Shown: one piece after another, positions 26,793-34,994 of the stretch | How the letters are laid out: each line of letters starts with the position of its first letter | Position numbering within the stretch: position 1 is the stretch's first letter | Assembly: GCF_004216915.1 (NCBI RefSeq) | Contig: NZ_SGXD01000002.1 | Location: forward strand, 372,001-436,000 | DNA from: Motilibacter rhizosphaerae | GTDB taxonomy: Bacteria > Actinomycetota > Actinomycetes > Motilibacterales > Motilibacteraceae | DNA length: 64,000 nt | Reading direction: 5' to 3' | Program-made: the position numbers and the translations under genes | The notes under the pieces: generated by a model | The model's database searches: none | What the model saw: the letters and a program-made list of their open reading frames with translations, nothing else | What the model was told of the DNA's origin: nothing

Positions 26793-28850
26793 TCAGGTGA
26801 CGGTCAGCGTCCGCTTCGAGCTCGTCGACGCGCTGTAGCCGTCGCTCGCCGGCACGAGCACGCGCAGCGCACGGGTCCCGTCGCGCTCGAGCTGGACGCG
26901 GAAGCGGTAGCGGCCGGTGCCGTCGGTGACGCCGGTGAGCAGGTCGCGCCAGCGCCCGCCCTGCAGGTGCTGGAGCAGCACGGTGGTGCCGCGCTCCCCC
27001 GGCGTCACCCGCCCGGTGACCCGCACCTGCCCGCCGCTCGCGACGCGGGTGCTGCTGAGCGCGGCGCTGACGCGGCGGGTCAGCCCGACGACCTGCACCG
27101 GGCCGGCCGCCGCCGGGGAGCCGGGGACGCCGCGGAAGTACCAGCGCACCGCCGTCGTCGCGGACGGCGCGACCGTCACCGACGCGCGGCCGTCGAGGCC
27201 CGTACGGACCGCGGGGGCGCAGCTCCACCGGCGCGAGGCCGCGGCGCGGAAGCACGGGACGACGAGCTGGCGGGCCAGGGGCGTCCAGGTCACGGCGTCG
27301 TGCAGGGTGGCCGTGGCGACCGCCCGGCCCCCGGTGTGCACGGTGGGCGGGGCGACGGAGGACTCCAGCGTCGTCCCCGGCTGGAGCGCGCGGTACGCGT
27401 CCGCCATGTCGTTGGTCGCCGTGCCGCGCGCGGGCACGGAGCGCAGCGGCTTGCCCGTGTGCACGACCCGGTCGACGAGCTCGGTGGCCGGGAGCCGGCC
27501 CGCGCTCGCCAGCAGCGCGACCTCGCCGGTCACGTGCGGAGCGGCCATCGAGGTCCCGGAGAGGAAGCCGTAGGCGCGGGAGTAGTCGCCCTTCGTCAGC
27601 GCGCCCGGGATCGTGCTCCACACCGAGACGCCGGGGGCGAGCAGGTCGACGCTGCGGTAGCCGTAGTTCGAGAACGGCGCCAGGCGACCCCTGTTGTCCA
27701 CGGCCCCGACGGTGATGACGTTGGGGGAGAGCGACGCGGCCGGGTAGGGCACGTCAGTGCTCGTGTCGCCCGCGGCCTCGGCCGCCAGCGCCGCGTCGAC
27801 GTCGATGCCGGCGTCCTGGCCGTCCGCGCTGACGACACCGTTGCCGGCGGCCGCGACGATGACGATGCCGTACTCCTGGCCCAGCGTCGTGAACAGGTCG
27901 TCGATCTCCGCGCGGTCGCGCGCGTCGGTCGCCGAGATGCTCCAGCTGGCGTTGACGACCTTCGCGCCGTGCAGCGCGGCGTAGACGAGCGCCTCGAAGA
28001 TGCCGTCCGAGCCGCAGTCGTCGCCGTTGGCCTTCGTGCCGAACACCTTCAGCGGCATGATCGTCACGCCGGGCGCGACACCGCTCGTGCCGGCGCCGTC
28101 GTCGGCGGCAGCGATCGTGCCGGCCACGTGGGTGCCGTGGAGGTCGTTGAGCTCGCGCTCGCCGCCGTCGTCGAAGTACTCGTCCGGGTCGTAGACCGAC
28201 CCGTCCTCGTGGCAGAAGTCCCAGCCGTGGAGGTCCTTCTCCTTCGGCCGGTCGGGGTTCAGCGACGTCGGCCTCGGGTTGGTCCAGATGCTCGGCGCGA
28301 GGTCGGGGTGCGTGATGTCCACGCCCGAGTCGATGACCGCGACGATCGTCGAGCGGCTGCCCCTGGTCCGGGCCCAGGCCTCGGGGGCGTCGACGTCGAC
28401 GTTGAAGGCGCCCTTCTGCGGCGCGCTCACGTCGGGGTCGAGGATCGTCTGGCCGTCGTTGCGCAGCCCCCACTCCTGCGACAGCTGGTCCGGCGCCGGC
28501 GTCGCGTCGCGCAGCACCGGCAGGTCCGGGATCGCGAAGCGCACACCGGGGCGGCCGCGCAGCGAGGCCGCGACGTCGGAGGCGTCCTCGCCGGCGGGGA
28601 CCGGCACGCTCTCGGTGCGCGGCACCTCCGCGCGGGAGGCCGCGTGCAGGTCCGCCGACTGCAGCGCCACCTGGCGCTGCGCCGCGGTCGCCCCCGGCGC
28701 GTACCAGACGAAGACGCTGGAGGCGCCGCGGTCAGCGGCGGGGACCGCGGCCGACGACGGGAAGGGCAGGCCCACGCCCGCGAGCAGTCCCAGCGCGAGC
28801 GCGGGACCTGCGGTCAGCACGAGCGGACGGCGCAGGGGCCGCAACGGCAT
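26793..28850 (-). CDS. Secreted S8 subtilisin-like serine protease
   Basis: This extracellular protease of 685 residues begins with a Sec signal peptide (MPLRPLRRPLVLTAGPALALGLLAGVG, cleavage near SSAAVPA). An inhibitor-like propeptide runs to about 125. The S8 domain (about 150-480) has catalytic Asp in VIDSGVD, His in HGTHVAGT and Ser in GTSMAAPH. The C-terminal 200 residues form beta-rich repeats with two cysteines (VPCF, WSCAPA) and end in SKRTLTVT, probably a substrate- or wall-binding domain. No membrane anchor is visible. It stands alone between two convergent units. The start is ATG 28850 with GGAG nine bases upstream. Confidence 0.93.
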   Translation of the reverse strand: MPLRPLRRPLVLTAGPALALGLLAGVGLPFPSSAAVPAADRGASSVFVWYAPGATAAQRQVALQSADLHAASRAEVPRTESVPVPAGEDASDVAASLRGRPGVRFAIPDLPVLRDATPAPDQLSQEWGLRNDGQTILDPDVSAPQKGAFNVDVDAPEAWARTRGSRSTIVAVIDSGVDITHPDLAPSIWTNPRPTSLNPDRPKEKDLHGWDFCHEDGSVYDPDEYFDDGGERELNDLHGTHVAGTIAAADDGAGTSGVAPGVTIMPLKVFGTKANGDDCGSDGIFEALVYAALHGAKVVNASWSISATDARDRAEIDDLFTTLGQEYGIVIVAAAGNGVVSADGQDAGIDVDAALAAEAAGDTSTDVPYPAASLSPNVITVGAVDNRGRLAPFSNYGYRSVDLLAPGVSVWSTIPGALTKGDYSRAYGFLSGTSMAAPHVTGEVALLASAGRLPATELVDRVVHTGKPLRSVPARGTATNDMADAYRALQPGTTLESSVAPPTVHTGGRAVATATLHDAVTWTPLARQLVVPCFRAAASRRWSCAPAVRTGLDGRASVTVAPSATTAVRWYFRGVPGSPAAAGPVQVVGLTRRVSAALSSTRVASGGQVRVTGRVTPGERGTTVLLQHLQGGRWRDLLTGVTDGTGRYRFRVQLERDGTRALRVLVPASDGYSASTSSKRTLTVT

Positions 28851-28953
28851 GAGGACTCCAACGACCTACGGGGACGACGTGCACGCACCAGTGCCCTCGC
28901 CGCGCTGCGCAGGCCCGTACGTCCCGGTCAGTCTCGCAGACGAGAGCCGCGAT

Positions 28954-28970
28954 CCGGGCATTGTGCCCGG
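28954..28970 (-). terminator. Terminator hairpin after era
   Basis: CCGGGCA (28954-28960) and TGCCCGG (28964-28970) form a perfect seven-base stem with a TTG loop. It lies 18 bases beyond the era stop and upstream of the subtilase promoter region (28851-28950). Confidence 0.65.
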
Positions 28971-28988
28971 TCCGGCGTGGTGCGGGCC

Positions 28989-29906
28989 TCAGAACCCGAG
29001 CCGCGCGAGCTGGCGCGGGTCGCGCTGCCAGTCCTTCGCGACCTTGACCCGGAGGTCGAGGTAGACCGGCGCGCCGAACAGCGCCTCGATCTGCTGGCGC
29101 GCCCGGGTGCCGACGTCGCGCAGCCGGGCGCCCTTCGTCCCGATGACGATGGCCTTCTGGCTGGGCCGCTCGACGAACAGCGTCGCCGCGATGTCGATGA
29201 GCGGGCGGTCCTCCGGCCGGTCCTCGCGGTAGGCCATCTCCTCCACGACGACGGCGATGGAGTGGGGCAGCTCGTCGCGCACGCCCTCGAGGGCCGCCTC
29301 GCGCACGAGCTCGGCGACCATGACCATCTCGGGCTCGTCGGTGAGCTCCCCCTCCGGGTAGTAGGCCGGTCCCTCCGGCAGCAGCCGGGTGAGCAGGTCG
29401 GTGAGCAGGCCGACCTGCTCGTCGGCGACGGCGGACACCGGGACGACGTCCGCCCACTCGATGCCGGTCGCCTCGCCGAGCCGCATGACGGCGAGCAGCT
29501 GCTCGGCCACCCGCTCGCGCGGGACCTTGTCGGTCTTCGTGACGATCGCGACCTTCGGCGTGCGGCGGACCTTCGCGAGCTCGCCCGCGATCCAGGTGTC
29601 GCCCTGGCCGATCCTCTCGTCGGCCGGCAGGCAGAAGCCCACGACGTCGACCTCGCCCAGCGTCGTCATGACGACCGCGTTGAGCCGCTCGCCGAGCAGC
29701 GTGCGCGGCTTGTGCAGGCCGGGGGTGTCGACGAGCACGAGCTGCGCGTCCTCGCGGTGCACGATGCCGCGCACGGCGTGGCGGGTGGTCTGCGGCCGCG
29801 ACGAGGTGATCGCGACCTTCTCCCCGACGAGGGCGTTGGTGAGGGTCGACTTGCCGGCGTTGGGCCGCCCGACGAAGCAGGCGAAGCCGGAGCGGAAGGC
29901 GCTCAC
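28989..29906 (-). CDS. era: GTPase Era
   Basis: This essential GTPase assists 16S rRNA maturation and 30S assembly. The 305-residue protein has G1 GRPNAGKST, G3 DTPGLHKP, G4 TKTD and a C-terminal KH domain (about 215-300) with the VIGTKGARLRDVG loop that holds the 3' end of 16S rRNA. The GTG at 29906 overlaps the stop of the preceding gene (GTGA). It is the last gene of the phoH-ybeY-CorC-era unit. Confidence 0.96.
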   Translation of the reverse strand: MSAFRSGFACFVGRPNAGKSTLTNALVGEKVAITSSRPQTTRHAVRGIVHREDAQLVLVDTPGLHKPRTLLGERLNAVVMTTLGEVDVVGFCLPADERIGQGDTWIAGELAKVRRTPKVAIVTKTDKVPRERVAEQLLAVMRLGEATGIEWADVVPVSAVADEQVGLLTDLLTRLLPEGPAYYPEGELTDEPEMVMVAELVREAALEGVRDELPHSIAVVVEEMAYREDRPEDRPLIDIAATLFVERPSQKAIVIGTKGARLRDVGTRARQQIEALFGAPVYLDLRVKVAKDWQRDPRQLARLGF

Positions 29907-30277
29907 GCGCCGGCCCGTACGGACCGGACGACGCGGCCGCGCGCGTCGGCGAGGATGACGGGGCAGTCGGCGCCGGCGAGGTCCGCGACCGCGGCGAGGT
30001 CGGTGGTGGACGGCTCGTGCGCCTCCCCCACGACGACCGCCGCCTCGAGCGTCGCCGCGCCGCTGGAGACCGCCGCGGCGACCGCGGCCTGCAGGGCGCT
30101 GAGCCGCAGGGAGGGCAGCTCCACGGTCGCGGCGAGGTAGGTCCGCCCGTCCCCGTCGCGGACCGCGGCCCCCTCGGGGCGGGCGAGGCGGGCGCGGGCG
30201 GAGCGCGCGAGCGTGACGAGCTTGGCGTCCTCGGGGTCGAGGGCGGTCTGCGCCGCGGGGGCGTCCGGCTGGCTCAC
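29903..30277 (-). CDS. Cytidine-deaminase-fold protein lacking zinc ligands
   Basis: This 124-residue protein occupies the conserved slot between CorC and era, like mycobacterial Rv2365c. It follows the cytidine deaminase plan: a helix with LARSARARL, a DGDGRTYLAATVELPSL strand, a long alanine helix, a VVVGEAH strand and a final VILADARGRVV. However, the zinc motif H/CAE is replaced by LSALQAAV and the PCxxC motif is absent. It therefore cannot be a normal deaminase. The family is conserved, so a structural or regulatory role linked to ribosome assembly genes is possible. ATG 30277 overlaps the CorC stop. Confidence 0.75.
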   Translation of the reverse strand: MSQPDAPAAQTALDPEDAKLVTLARSARARLARPEGAAVRDGDGRTYLAATVELPSLRLSALQAAVAAAVSSGAATLEAAVVVGEAHEPSTTDLAAVADLAGADCPVILADARGRVVRSVRAGA

Positions 30278-31620
30278 TGGTGCACCTGCTCCTGCTGGTC
30301 GGTGGCGGTCTCGGCGGACGGGCCGTCCTGCTCCGCGCCGGGCTCGTCGACGGCGGCGGGCTCCGGCACCTCCACCAGGACGGTGGCGACCCGGTTGCGG
30401 CGCCCGAGCCCGGACTCGGCGGTGAGGGCGATGCCCGCGACCTCCACCCGCGCGCCCGGGATGGGCACGCGGCCGAGGTGCTTGGCGAGCAGGCCGCCCA
30501 CGCTGTCGACGTCCTCGTCCTCGAGGTCGACTCCCAGGATCTCAGACAGGTCGCCCAGGTTGAGCCGCGCGCTCACCCGCAGCGTGCGCTCGTCGAGGTG
30601 CTGGACGTCGGGGACGCCCGAGTCGTACTCGTCGCTGATGTCGCCGACGATCTCCTCGAGGACGTCCTCGATGGTGCACAGGCCGGCGACGCCGCCGTAC
30701 TCGTCGATGACGACGGCGAGGTGGTTGCGCTGCGCCTGCATCTCGCGGAGCAGGGCGTCGACCCGCTTGGACTCCGGCACGAACGCCGCCGGCCGCATGG
30801 CGGTCTCGACGTGCAGCGCGGAGGAGCGCGGCTCGTCGTGCGTGCGCCGCACGAGGTCCTTGAGGTAGACGACGCCGACGACGTCGTCGAGCGACTCGCC
30901 GATGACCGGGATGCGCGAGAAGCCGCTGCGCAGGGCGAGCGACAGCGCCTGGCGCAGCGTCTTGTGGCGCTCGATCCACACCATGTCGGTGCGCGGCACC
31001 ATGATCTCGCGGGCCACGGTGTCGGCGAGCTCGAAGACCGAGTGGATCATCGCGCGCTCGTCGGTGTCGATGACGGCGTTCTCCTGCGCCAGGTCGACGA
31101 GGTCGCGCAGCTCGGCCTCGGAGGCGAACGGCCCCTCGGCGAAGCCGCGCCCCGGCGTCAGTGCGTTGCCCACGAGGATGAGCAGCGAGGTGAGCGGGCC
31201 GAGCAGGAGCGCGATCCGGCGCACCCCCGGCGCCACGACGAGCCCGACGGTGTCGGCGTGCTGGCGCCCGAGCGTGCGCGGCGAGACCCCGATCCCGACG
31301 TACGACGCGACGGCGAAGACCGCACCCGCGAGCAGCACGCTGCCCGCGGACAGGCCCAGGACGCGGACGGCCGCCCAGGTCAGCAGCGACGCCGCGAGGG
31401 CCTCGGCCGCGACCCGCAGGAAGGTGAGCACGTTGAGGTAGCGCGCGGCGTCCACGGCGATCTCGTGCAGCGCGTCGGCTCCGCGCCGCCCCTCGCGCAC
31501 GAGCTCCTCGACCCGGGAGCGGCCCACGCGCGAGAGCGCCGCCTCGGCCATGGCGAGCACGGCGGCGACGAGCACGAGCACGACGACGCCGGCCAGGACC
31601 CACGCGTCGGCGGCGCTCAC
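30274..31620 (-). CDS. CorC/HlyC family membrane protein (CNNM/DUF21 and CBS domains)
   Basis: This 448-residue membrane protein is probably involved in magnesium or other divalent-ion export. A DUF21/CNNM transmembrane domain of about four helices (1-160) opens with a helix running VLAGVVVLVLVAAVLAMAEAAL. A CBS pair follows (about 185-310; MVPRTDMVWIERHKTL, VVIDEYGGVAGLCTIEDVLEEIVGDI), and then a CorC_HlyC domain. The C-terminal 40 residues are acidic and Glu/Gln-rich. The ybeY gene lies 52 bases upstream and the next gene overlaps by four bases. Older haemolysin annotations of this family are not supported. Confidence 0.9.
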   Translation of the reverse strand: MSAADAWVLAGVVVLVLVAAVLAMAEAALSRVGRSRVEELVREGRRGADALHEIAVDAARYLNVLTFLRVAAEALAASLLTWAAVRVLGLSAGSVLLAGAVFAVASYVGIGVSPRTLGRQHADTVGLVVAPGVRRIALLLGPLTSLLILVGNALTPGRGFAEGPFASEAELRDLVDLAQENAVIDTDERAMIHSVFELADTVAREIMVPRTDMVWIERHKTLRQALSLALRSGFSRIPVIGESLDDVVGVVYLKDLVRRTHDEPRSSALHVETAMRPAAFVPESKRVDALLREMQAQRNHLAVVIDEYGGVAGLCTIEDVLEEIVGDISDEYDSGVPDVQHLDERTLRVSARLNLGDLSEILGVDLEDEDVDSVGGLLAKHLGRVPIPGARVEVAGIALTAESGLGRRNRVATVLVEVPEPAAVDEPGAEQDGPSAETATDQQEQVHQ

Positions 31621-31672
31621 GGCTGCCGCACGCCCCTCGGTGCCGGCCCGCCAGCGGGGATCACAGGGGGCG

Positions 31673-32146
31673 TCACAGCGTCCCCGCGCCGCGTCGCCGG
31701 TCGCTGCGCCACGCGTCGAGCAGCTTGCCCTGCAGCCCGAACATCACGGCGTGCTCCTCGGGCTCGGCGTGGTCGTGCCCCAGCAGGTGCAGGATGCCGT
31801 GGACCAGCAGCAGGTCGAGCTCGTCGGCAGTGGAGTGCCCCGCCTCGGCGGCCTGGCGCTCGGCGACGGTCGGGCAGAGCACGATGTCGCCGAGCAGCCC
31901 CGGCTCGGGCTCCTCGTCGTCGCGCGGCGCCCGCAGCTCGTCCATCGGGAAGCTCATGACGTCGGTCGGGCCCGGCAGGTCCATGAAGCGGACGTGCAGG
32001 TCCTCCATCGCCCTCTCGTCGACGACGGCGACCGACAGCTCGGCCAGCGGGTGGATGCGCAGGCGGTCGAGCGTCGCCCGGGCGAGGGCGACCAGCCGCT
32101 CCTCGTCGAGCGCGACGCCCGACTCGTTGTTGACCTCGATGCTCAT
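31673..32146 (-). CDS. ybeY: Endoribonuclease YbeY
   Basis: This zinc endoribonuclease matures the 3' end of 16S rRNA and acts in ribosome quality control. The 157-residue protein carries the family motif [11 protein letters not shown] with its three zinc-binding histidines (about 116-126). Earlier conserved parts are [17 protein letters not shown] and [15 protein letters not shown]. The ATG at 32146 overlaps the phoH stop (ATGA). Confidence 0.95.
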   Translation of the reverse strand: MSIEVNNESGVALDEERLVALARATLDRLRIHPLAELSVAVVDERAMEDLHVRFMDLPGPTDVMSFPMDELRAPRDDEEPEPGLLGDIVLCPTVAERQAAEAGHSTADELDLLLVHGILHLLGHDHAEPEEHAVMFGLQGKLLDAWRSDRRRGAGTL

Positions 32147-33186
32147 GCGCGCGAGGGACCGCGGCGGTCCTGGCCCTTCGCCCCGTGGCGGGCAGTGGCG
32201 GGGCCGCCCTGCGAGTCGAAGCGCTCGTAGGCGGCGACGATGTCGCTGACCAGCCGGTGGCGCACGACGTCCTGGGAGGAGAGCCGGCAGAAGGCCACGT
32301 CGCCGACGTCGCCGAGGATGTCCTGGACGACCCGCAGCCCGCTCTGCGTGCCGCTCGGCAGGTCGACCTGCGTCACGTCGCCGGTCACGACCATCCGCGA
32401 GCCGAACCCGAGCCGGGTGAGGAACATCTTCATCTGCTCGGCGGAGGTGTTCTGCGCCTCGTCGAGGATGATGAACGCGTCGTTGAGCGTGCGGCCGCGC
32501 ATGTAGGCCAGCGGCGCGACCTCGATGACGCCCTCGGTCATGAGCCGCGGGATCGTCGCCGGGTCGAGCATGTCCTGCAGGCTGTCGTAGAGCGGGCGCA
32601 GGTAGGGGTCGATCTTCTCGCTCAGCGTCCCGGGCAGGAACCCGAGCCGCTCCCCCGCCTCGACCGCGGGCCGCGTGAGGATGATGCGCGTGACCTGCTT
32701 GCCGAGCAGGGCCTGCACGGCCTTCGCGACCGCGAGGTAGGTCTTGCCGGTGCCGGCGGGGCCGATGCCGAAGGTGATGGTGTTGCGGTCGATCGCGTCG
32801 ACGTAGCGCTTCTGCCCGAGCGTCTTCGGGCGGATCGTCTTGCCGCGGTTGCTGAGGATCGAGAGCGTGAGCACCTCGGCGGGCTGCTCCTCGGTCGCGT
32901 CGCGCAGCATCCGCACGCTGCGCTCGACCGCGTCGCCGGTGAGGCCCTGCCCGGTGCGCAGCACCGTGACGAGCTCGGCGAACAGCCGCTCGGCGAGCGC
33001 GGCCTCGGAGGGCGCGCCGGTGAGCGTGATCTGGTTGCCGCGCACGTGGATGTCCAGGTCGGGGAACGCGCGCTCGACCACGCGGAGCAGCTCGTCGGCC
33101 GGGCCGAGGAGCGCCACCATCGGCTGGCTCGCGGGGACCGTGATGGTGGACGAGGTGCTCGCCTCTGAGGTGCCGGTGTTCGCCAT
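32143..33186 (-). CDS. phoH: PhoH-family ATPase/helicase-like protein
   Basis: This 347-residue PhoH protein has an N-terminal KH-like region ([19 protein letters not shown]). The ATPase core has Walker [26 protein letters not shown], Walker [11 protein letters not shown] and [11 protein letters not shown]. PhoH with YbeY is a widespread pair thought to process or unwind RNA. It is the first gene of the phoH-ybeY-CorC-era operon. The start is ATG 33186 with AGGAG about 20 bases upstream and a hairpin in the leader. Confidence 0.93.
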   Translation of the reverse strand: MANTGTSEASTSSTITVPASQPMVALLGPADELLRVVERAFPDLDIHVRGNQITLTGAPSEAALAERLFAELVTVLRTGQGLTGDAVERSVRMLRDATEEQPAEVLTLSILSNRGKTIRPKTLGQKRYVDAIDRNTITFGIGPAGTGKTYLAVAKAVQALLGKQVTRIILTRPAVEAGERLGFLPGTLSEKIDPYLRPLYDSLQDMLDPATIPRLMTEGVIEVAPLAYMRGRTLNDAFIILDEAQNTSAEQMKMFLTRLGFGSRMVVTGDVTQVDLPSGTQSGLRVVQDILGDVGDVAFCRLSSQDVVRHRLVSDIVAAYERFDSQGGPATARHGAKGQDRRGPSRA

Positions 33187-33219
33187 GGGTCGGCCGGGGG
33201 CGGCCTGCTCCTGTCCTTC

Positions 33220-33265
33220 CCCGGCGCTGCGCCGGGCTCGTGCGCGGATGTCCCCTCCGATGCTA
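33220..33265 (-). promoter_or_regulatory. Promoter and leader hairpin of the phoH operon
   Basis: TAGCAT on the minus strand (33265-33260) is a good -10. It predicts a leader of about 67 bases before the phoH ATG. Within the leader CCCGGCG and CGCCGGG (33220-33236) form a seven-base stem with loop CAG (read on the minus strand) just ahead of the ribosome site. Control through this hairpin is possible but unproven. Confidence 0.5.
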
Positions 33266-33297
33266 CCCAGCGGACGGCCCTGGGCACCCGCGCGATC

Positions 33298-34563
33298 TCA
33301 GCCCGACCTGCGCCCGGGGGCTGCCGGCGCCGAGGGCGCGGCCCCTCCCGCGAGCTGCGGCAGCGGCAACCCGTCGAGGTCGTCCTGAGCGCCGGCGTCC
33401 GCTTGCGGGCGCGTCGGGGACTCGGTCGTGAACAGCCGGGCGAAGCGCGCCGACAGCACGATCGCCTGGTCGTCGACGTAGCGGGTGAACGCGGCGGCCG
33501 CCGCGAAGCACACCAGGAGGGTGACGGCGAAGGAGGTCGCAGCGGCGGCGCCGTAGCCGAGGTCCGGGGCGAGCCGGGCGAGCAGCCAGCACGAGAGGCT
33601 CCCCAGCACGAGCACGTGGAGGAGGTAGAGCGAGAACGAGACGCGCCCGAGGAACTGCAAGGGGCGCGTCCGCAGCACGGCCGAGAGCGGGCCGAGCGAG
33701 AGCACCCCGATGAGGATCCCGACCGCGGACAGCTCGTGCGCGAGCTGGTGCAGCGGCGCGACGTGCGCGGGTGCGTGGAGGTCGACGAGGCGGTTGAGCA
33801 CCATGCCCGGGAACGTCTTCACCGGCCACAGGCCGAGCAGCAGCCCGACCCCGAGGAGGGCCGGGGCCCAGCGCTCGAGCGCGGCGCGCACCCGTGGAGC
33901 GTTGTGCCACCCGTCGCAGATGGCGACCCCGGCGATGAACGCCGCGTAGTAGTCCTGCAGGAACCACAGGAGGAGGGCGGCGTACAGCCAGCCCCGGCGC
34001 CGCACCCGGCCGACGATGAGCAGGGTGCCGAAGACGATGAAGGACCCGGTGAGCTCGTAGCCCATCGTCCACAGGCTGCTGTCGAACTGGGGCGCCGCGT
34101 GCGTGAAGGCGCCGACCAGGCCCTCGTCCAGGGCTGGCCGGAGGTGGGCCTGCACCGTCCACTGCACCGCGAGCCAGCCGGTGGAGCCGCTGACCCGCGC
34201 GCCCTCCTGGTTGTGCATGAGCCCCGCACGCATCAGGGCCGCCGCGACGAGGACGGCGGAGAGGACGGGCACGACGAGCCGCACGTAGCGGCGCAGCGCA
34301 CTGCTGACGACGGCGTCGCGCGACCCCGTCTGGAAGAACTTGGCGCTGAGCACGAAGCCGCTCAGCACGAAGAAGACCGCGACGGCGATCTCGCCGTTCC
34401 ACAGCAGCGTCAGCGGCGGCTGGCGCAGCGCGGGCTCGAACCACTCGTGCTGCACGACCCCCACGCCGGAGACCGCGGGCAGGAAGGTGTTGATGGAGTG
34501 CGTCATCACGACGACGAGCGCGGCGAAGCCCCTCAGGCCGTCGAGGTTGGCGTACGTCCGCAC
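33298..34563 (-). CDS. Acyltransferase family 3 membrane protein
   Basis: This 421-residue integral membrane O-acyltransferase type has about ten hydrophobic helices. It begins with the family signature YANLDGLRGFAALVVVMTHSINTF, where His is the likely catalytic residue. It continues with IAVAVFFVLSGFVLSAKFF and later GRVSFSLYLLHVLVLG. Members acetylate cell-surface glycans or antibiotics. The C-terminal 45 residues are hydrophilic and proline/alanine-rich. It stands alone. GTG 34563 follows GGAGGAG by six bases. Confidence 0.88.
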   Translation of the reverse strand: MRTYANLDGLRGFAALVVVMTHSINTFLPAVSGVGVVQHEWFEPALRQPPLTLLWNGEIAVAVFFVLSGFVLSAKFFQTGSRDAVVSSALRRYVRLVVPVLSAVLVAAALMRAGLMHNQEGARVSGSTGWLAVQWTVQAHLRPALDEGLVGAFTHAAPQFDSSLWTMGYELTGSFIVFGTLLIVGRVRRRGWLYAALLLWFLQDYYAAFIAGVAICDGWHNAPRVRAALERWAPALLGVGLLLGLWPVKTFPGMVLNRLVDLHAPAHVAPLHQLAHELSAVGILIGVLSLGPLSAVLRTRPLQFLGRVSFSLYLLHVLVLGSLSCWLLARLAPDLGYGAAAATSFAVTLLVCFAAAAAFTRYVDDQAIVLSARFARLFTTESPTRPQADAGAQDDLDGLPLPQLAGGAAPSAPAAPGRRSG

Positions 34564-34640
34564 CCTGTCTCCTCCGGGTCGCCGCGCCTCCCGGACGCGT
34601 CTGGCCGGCGCAGTCTAGGTCAGCGCAGCCGGGTGACGCG

Positions 34641-34994
34641 TCAGCCCGGCGGCCAGCCGAGGTCGCGCCCGCCGATGACGTGGGCGTGCGCGTGGAAGAC
34701 CGTCTGCCCCGCGCCGGCCCCGGTGTTGAAGACCGTGCGGTACGCCTCCAGCCCCTCCGCCCGCGCCACCTCCCCCACGAGCTCGCCGACGGCGGCGAGC
34801 CCCGCGGGGTCCGCGACCGCGAGCGCGGCGAGGTCGGGTGCGTGGGTGCGCGGCACCACGAGGACGTGCGTCGGGGCCTTCGGGTCGATGTCGCGGAAGG
34901 CGTACGCGCCGGCGCTGGACGCCACCTCCGTCGAGGGCACCTCGCCCGCGACGATCCGGCAGAACAGGCAGTCGGCCACGGGGCTGGTGGTCAC
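34641..34994 (-). CDS. HIT-family nucleotide-binding hydrolase
   Basis: This 117-residue histidine-triad protein has CLFCRIVAGEVPS at the N-terminus with a potential zinc Cys pair. The triad HAHAHVIGG (about 101-109) has central His catalysing hydrolysis of nucleoside phosphoramidates or dinucleotides. It is coupled to the M13 peptidase gene by a GTGA overlap. Similar HIT proteins sit near phoH in many actinobacteria. Confidence 0.92.
   Translation of the reverse strand: MTTSPVADCLFCRIVAGEVPSTEVASSAGAYAFRDIDPKAPTHVLVVPRTHAPDLAALAVADPAGLAAVGELVGEVARAEGLEAYRTVFNTGAGAGQTVFHAHAHVIGGRDLGWPPG

Noticed and set aside
26226-30140. A 1304-codon open frame on the plus strand
   Set aside because: It overlaps the PNPOx-like gene in another frame and is antisense to the subtilase and era, all of which have clear motifs.
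29903-30277. An active cytidine deaminase
   Set aside because: Both zinc-binding motifs are missing, so the catalytic assignment is not supported.
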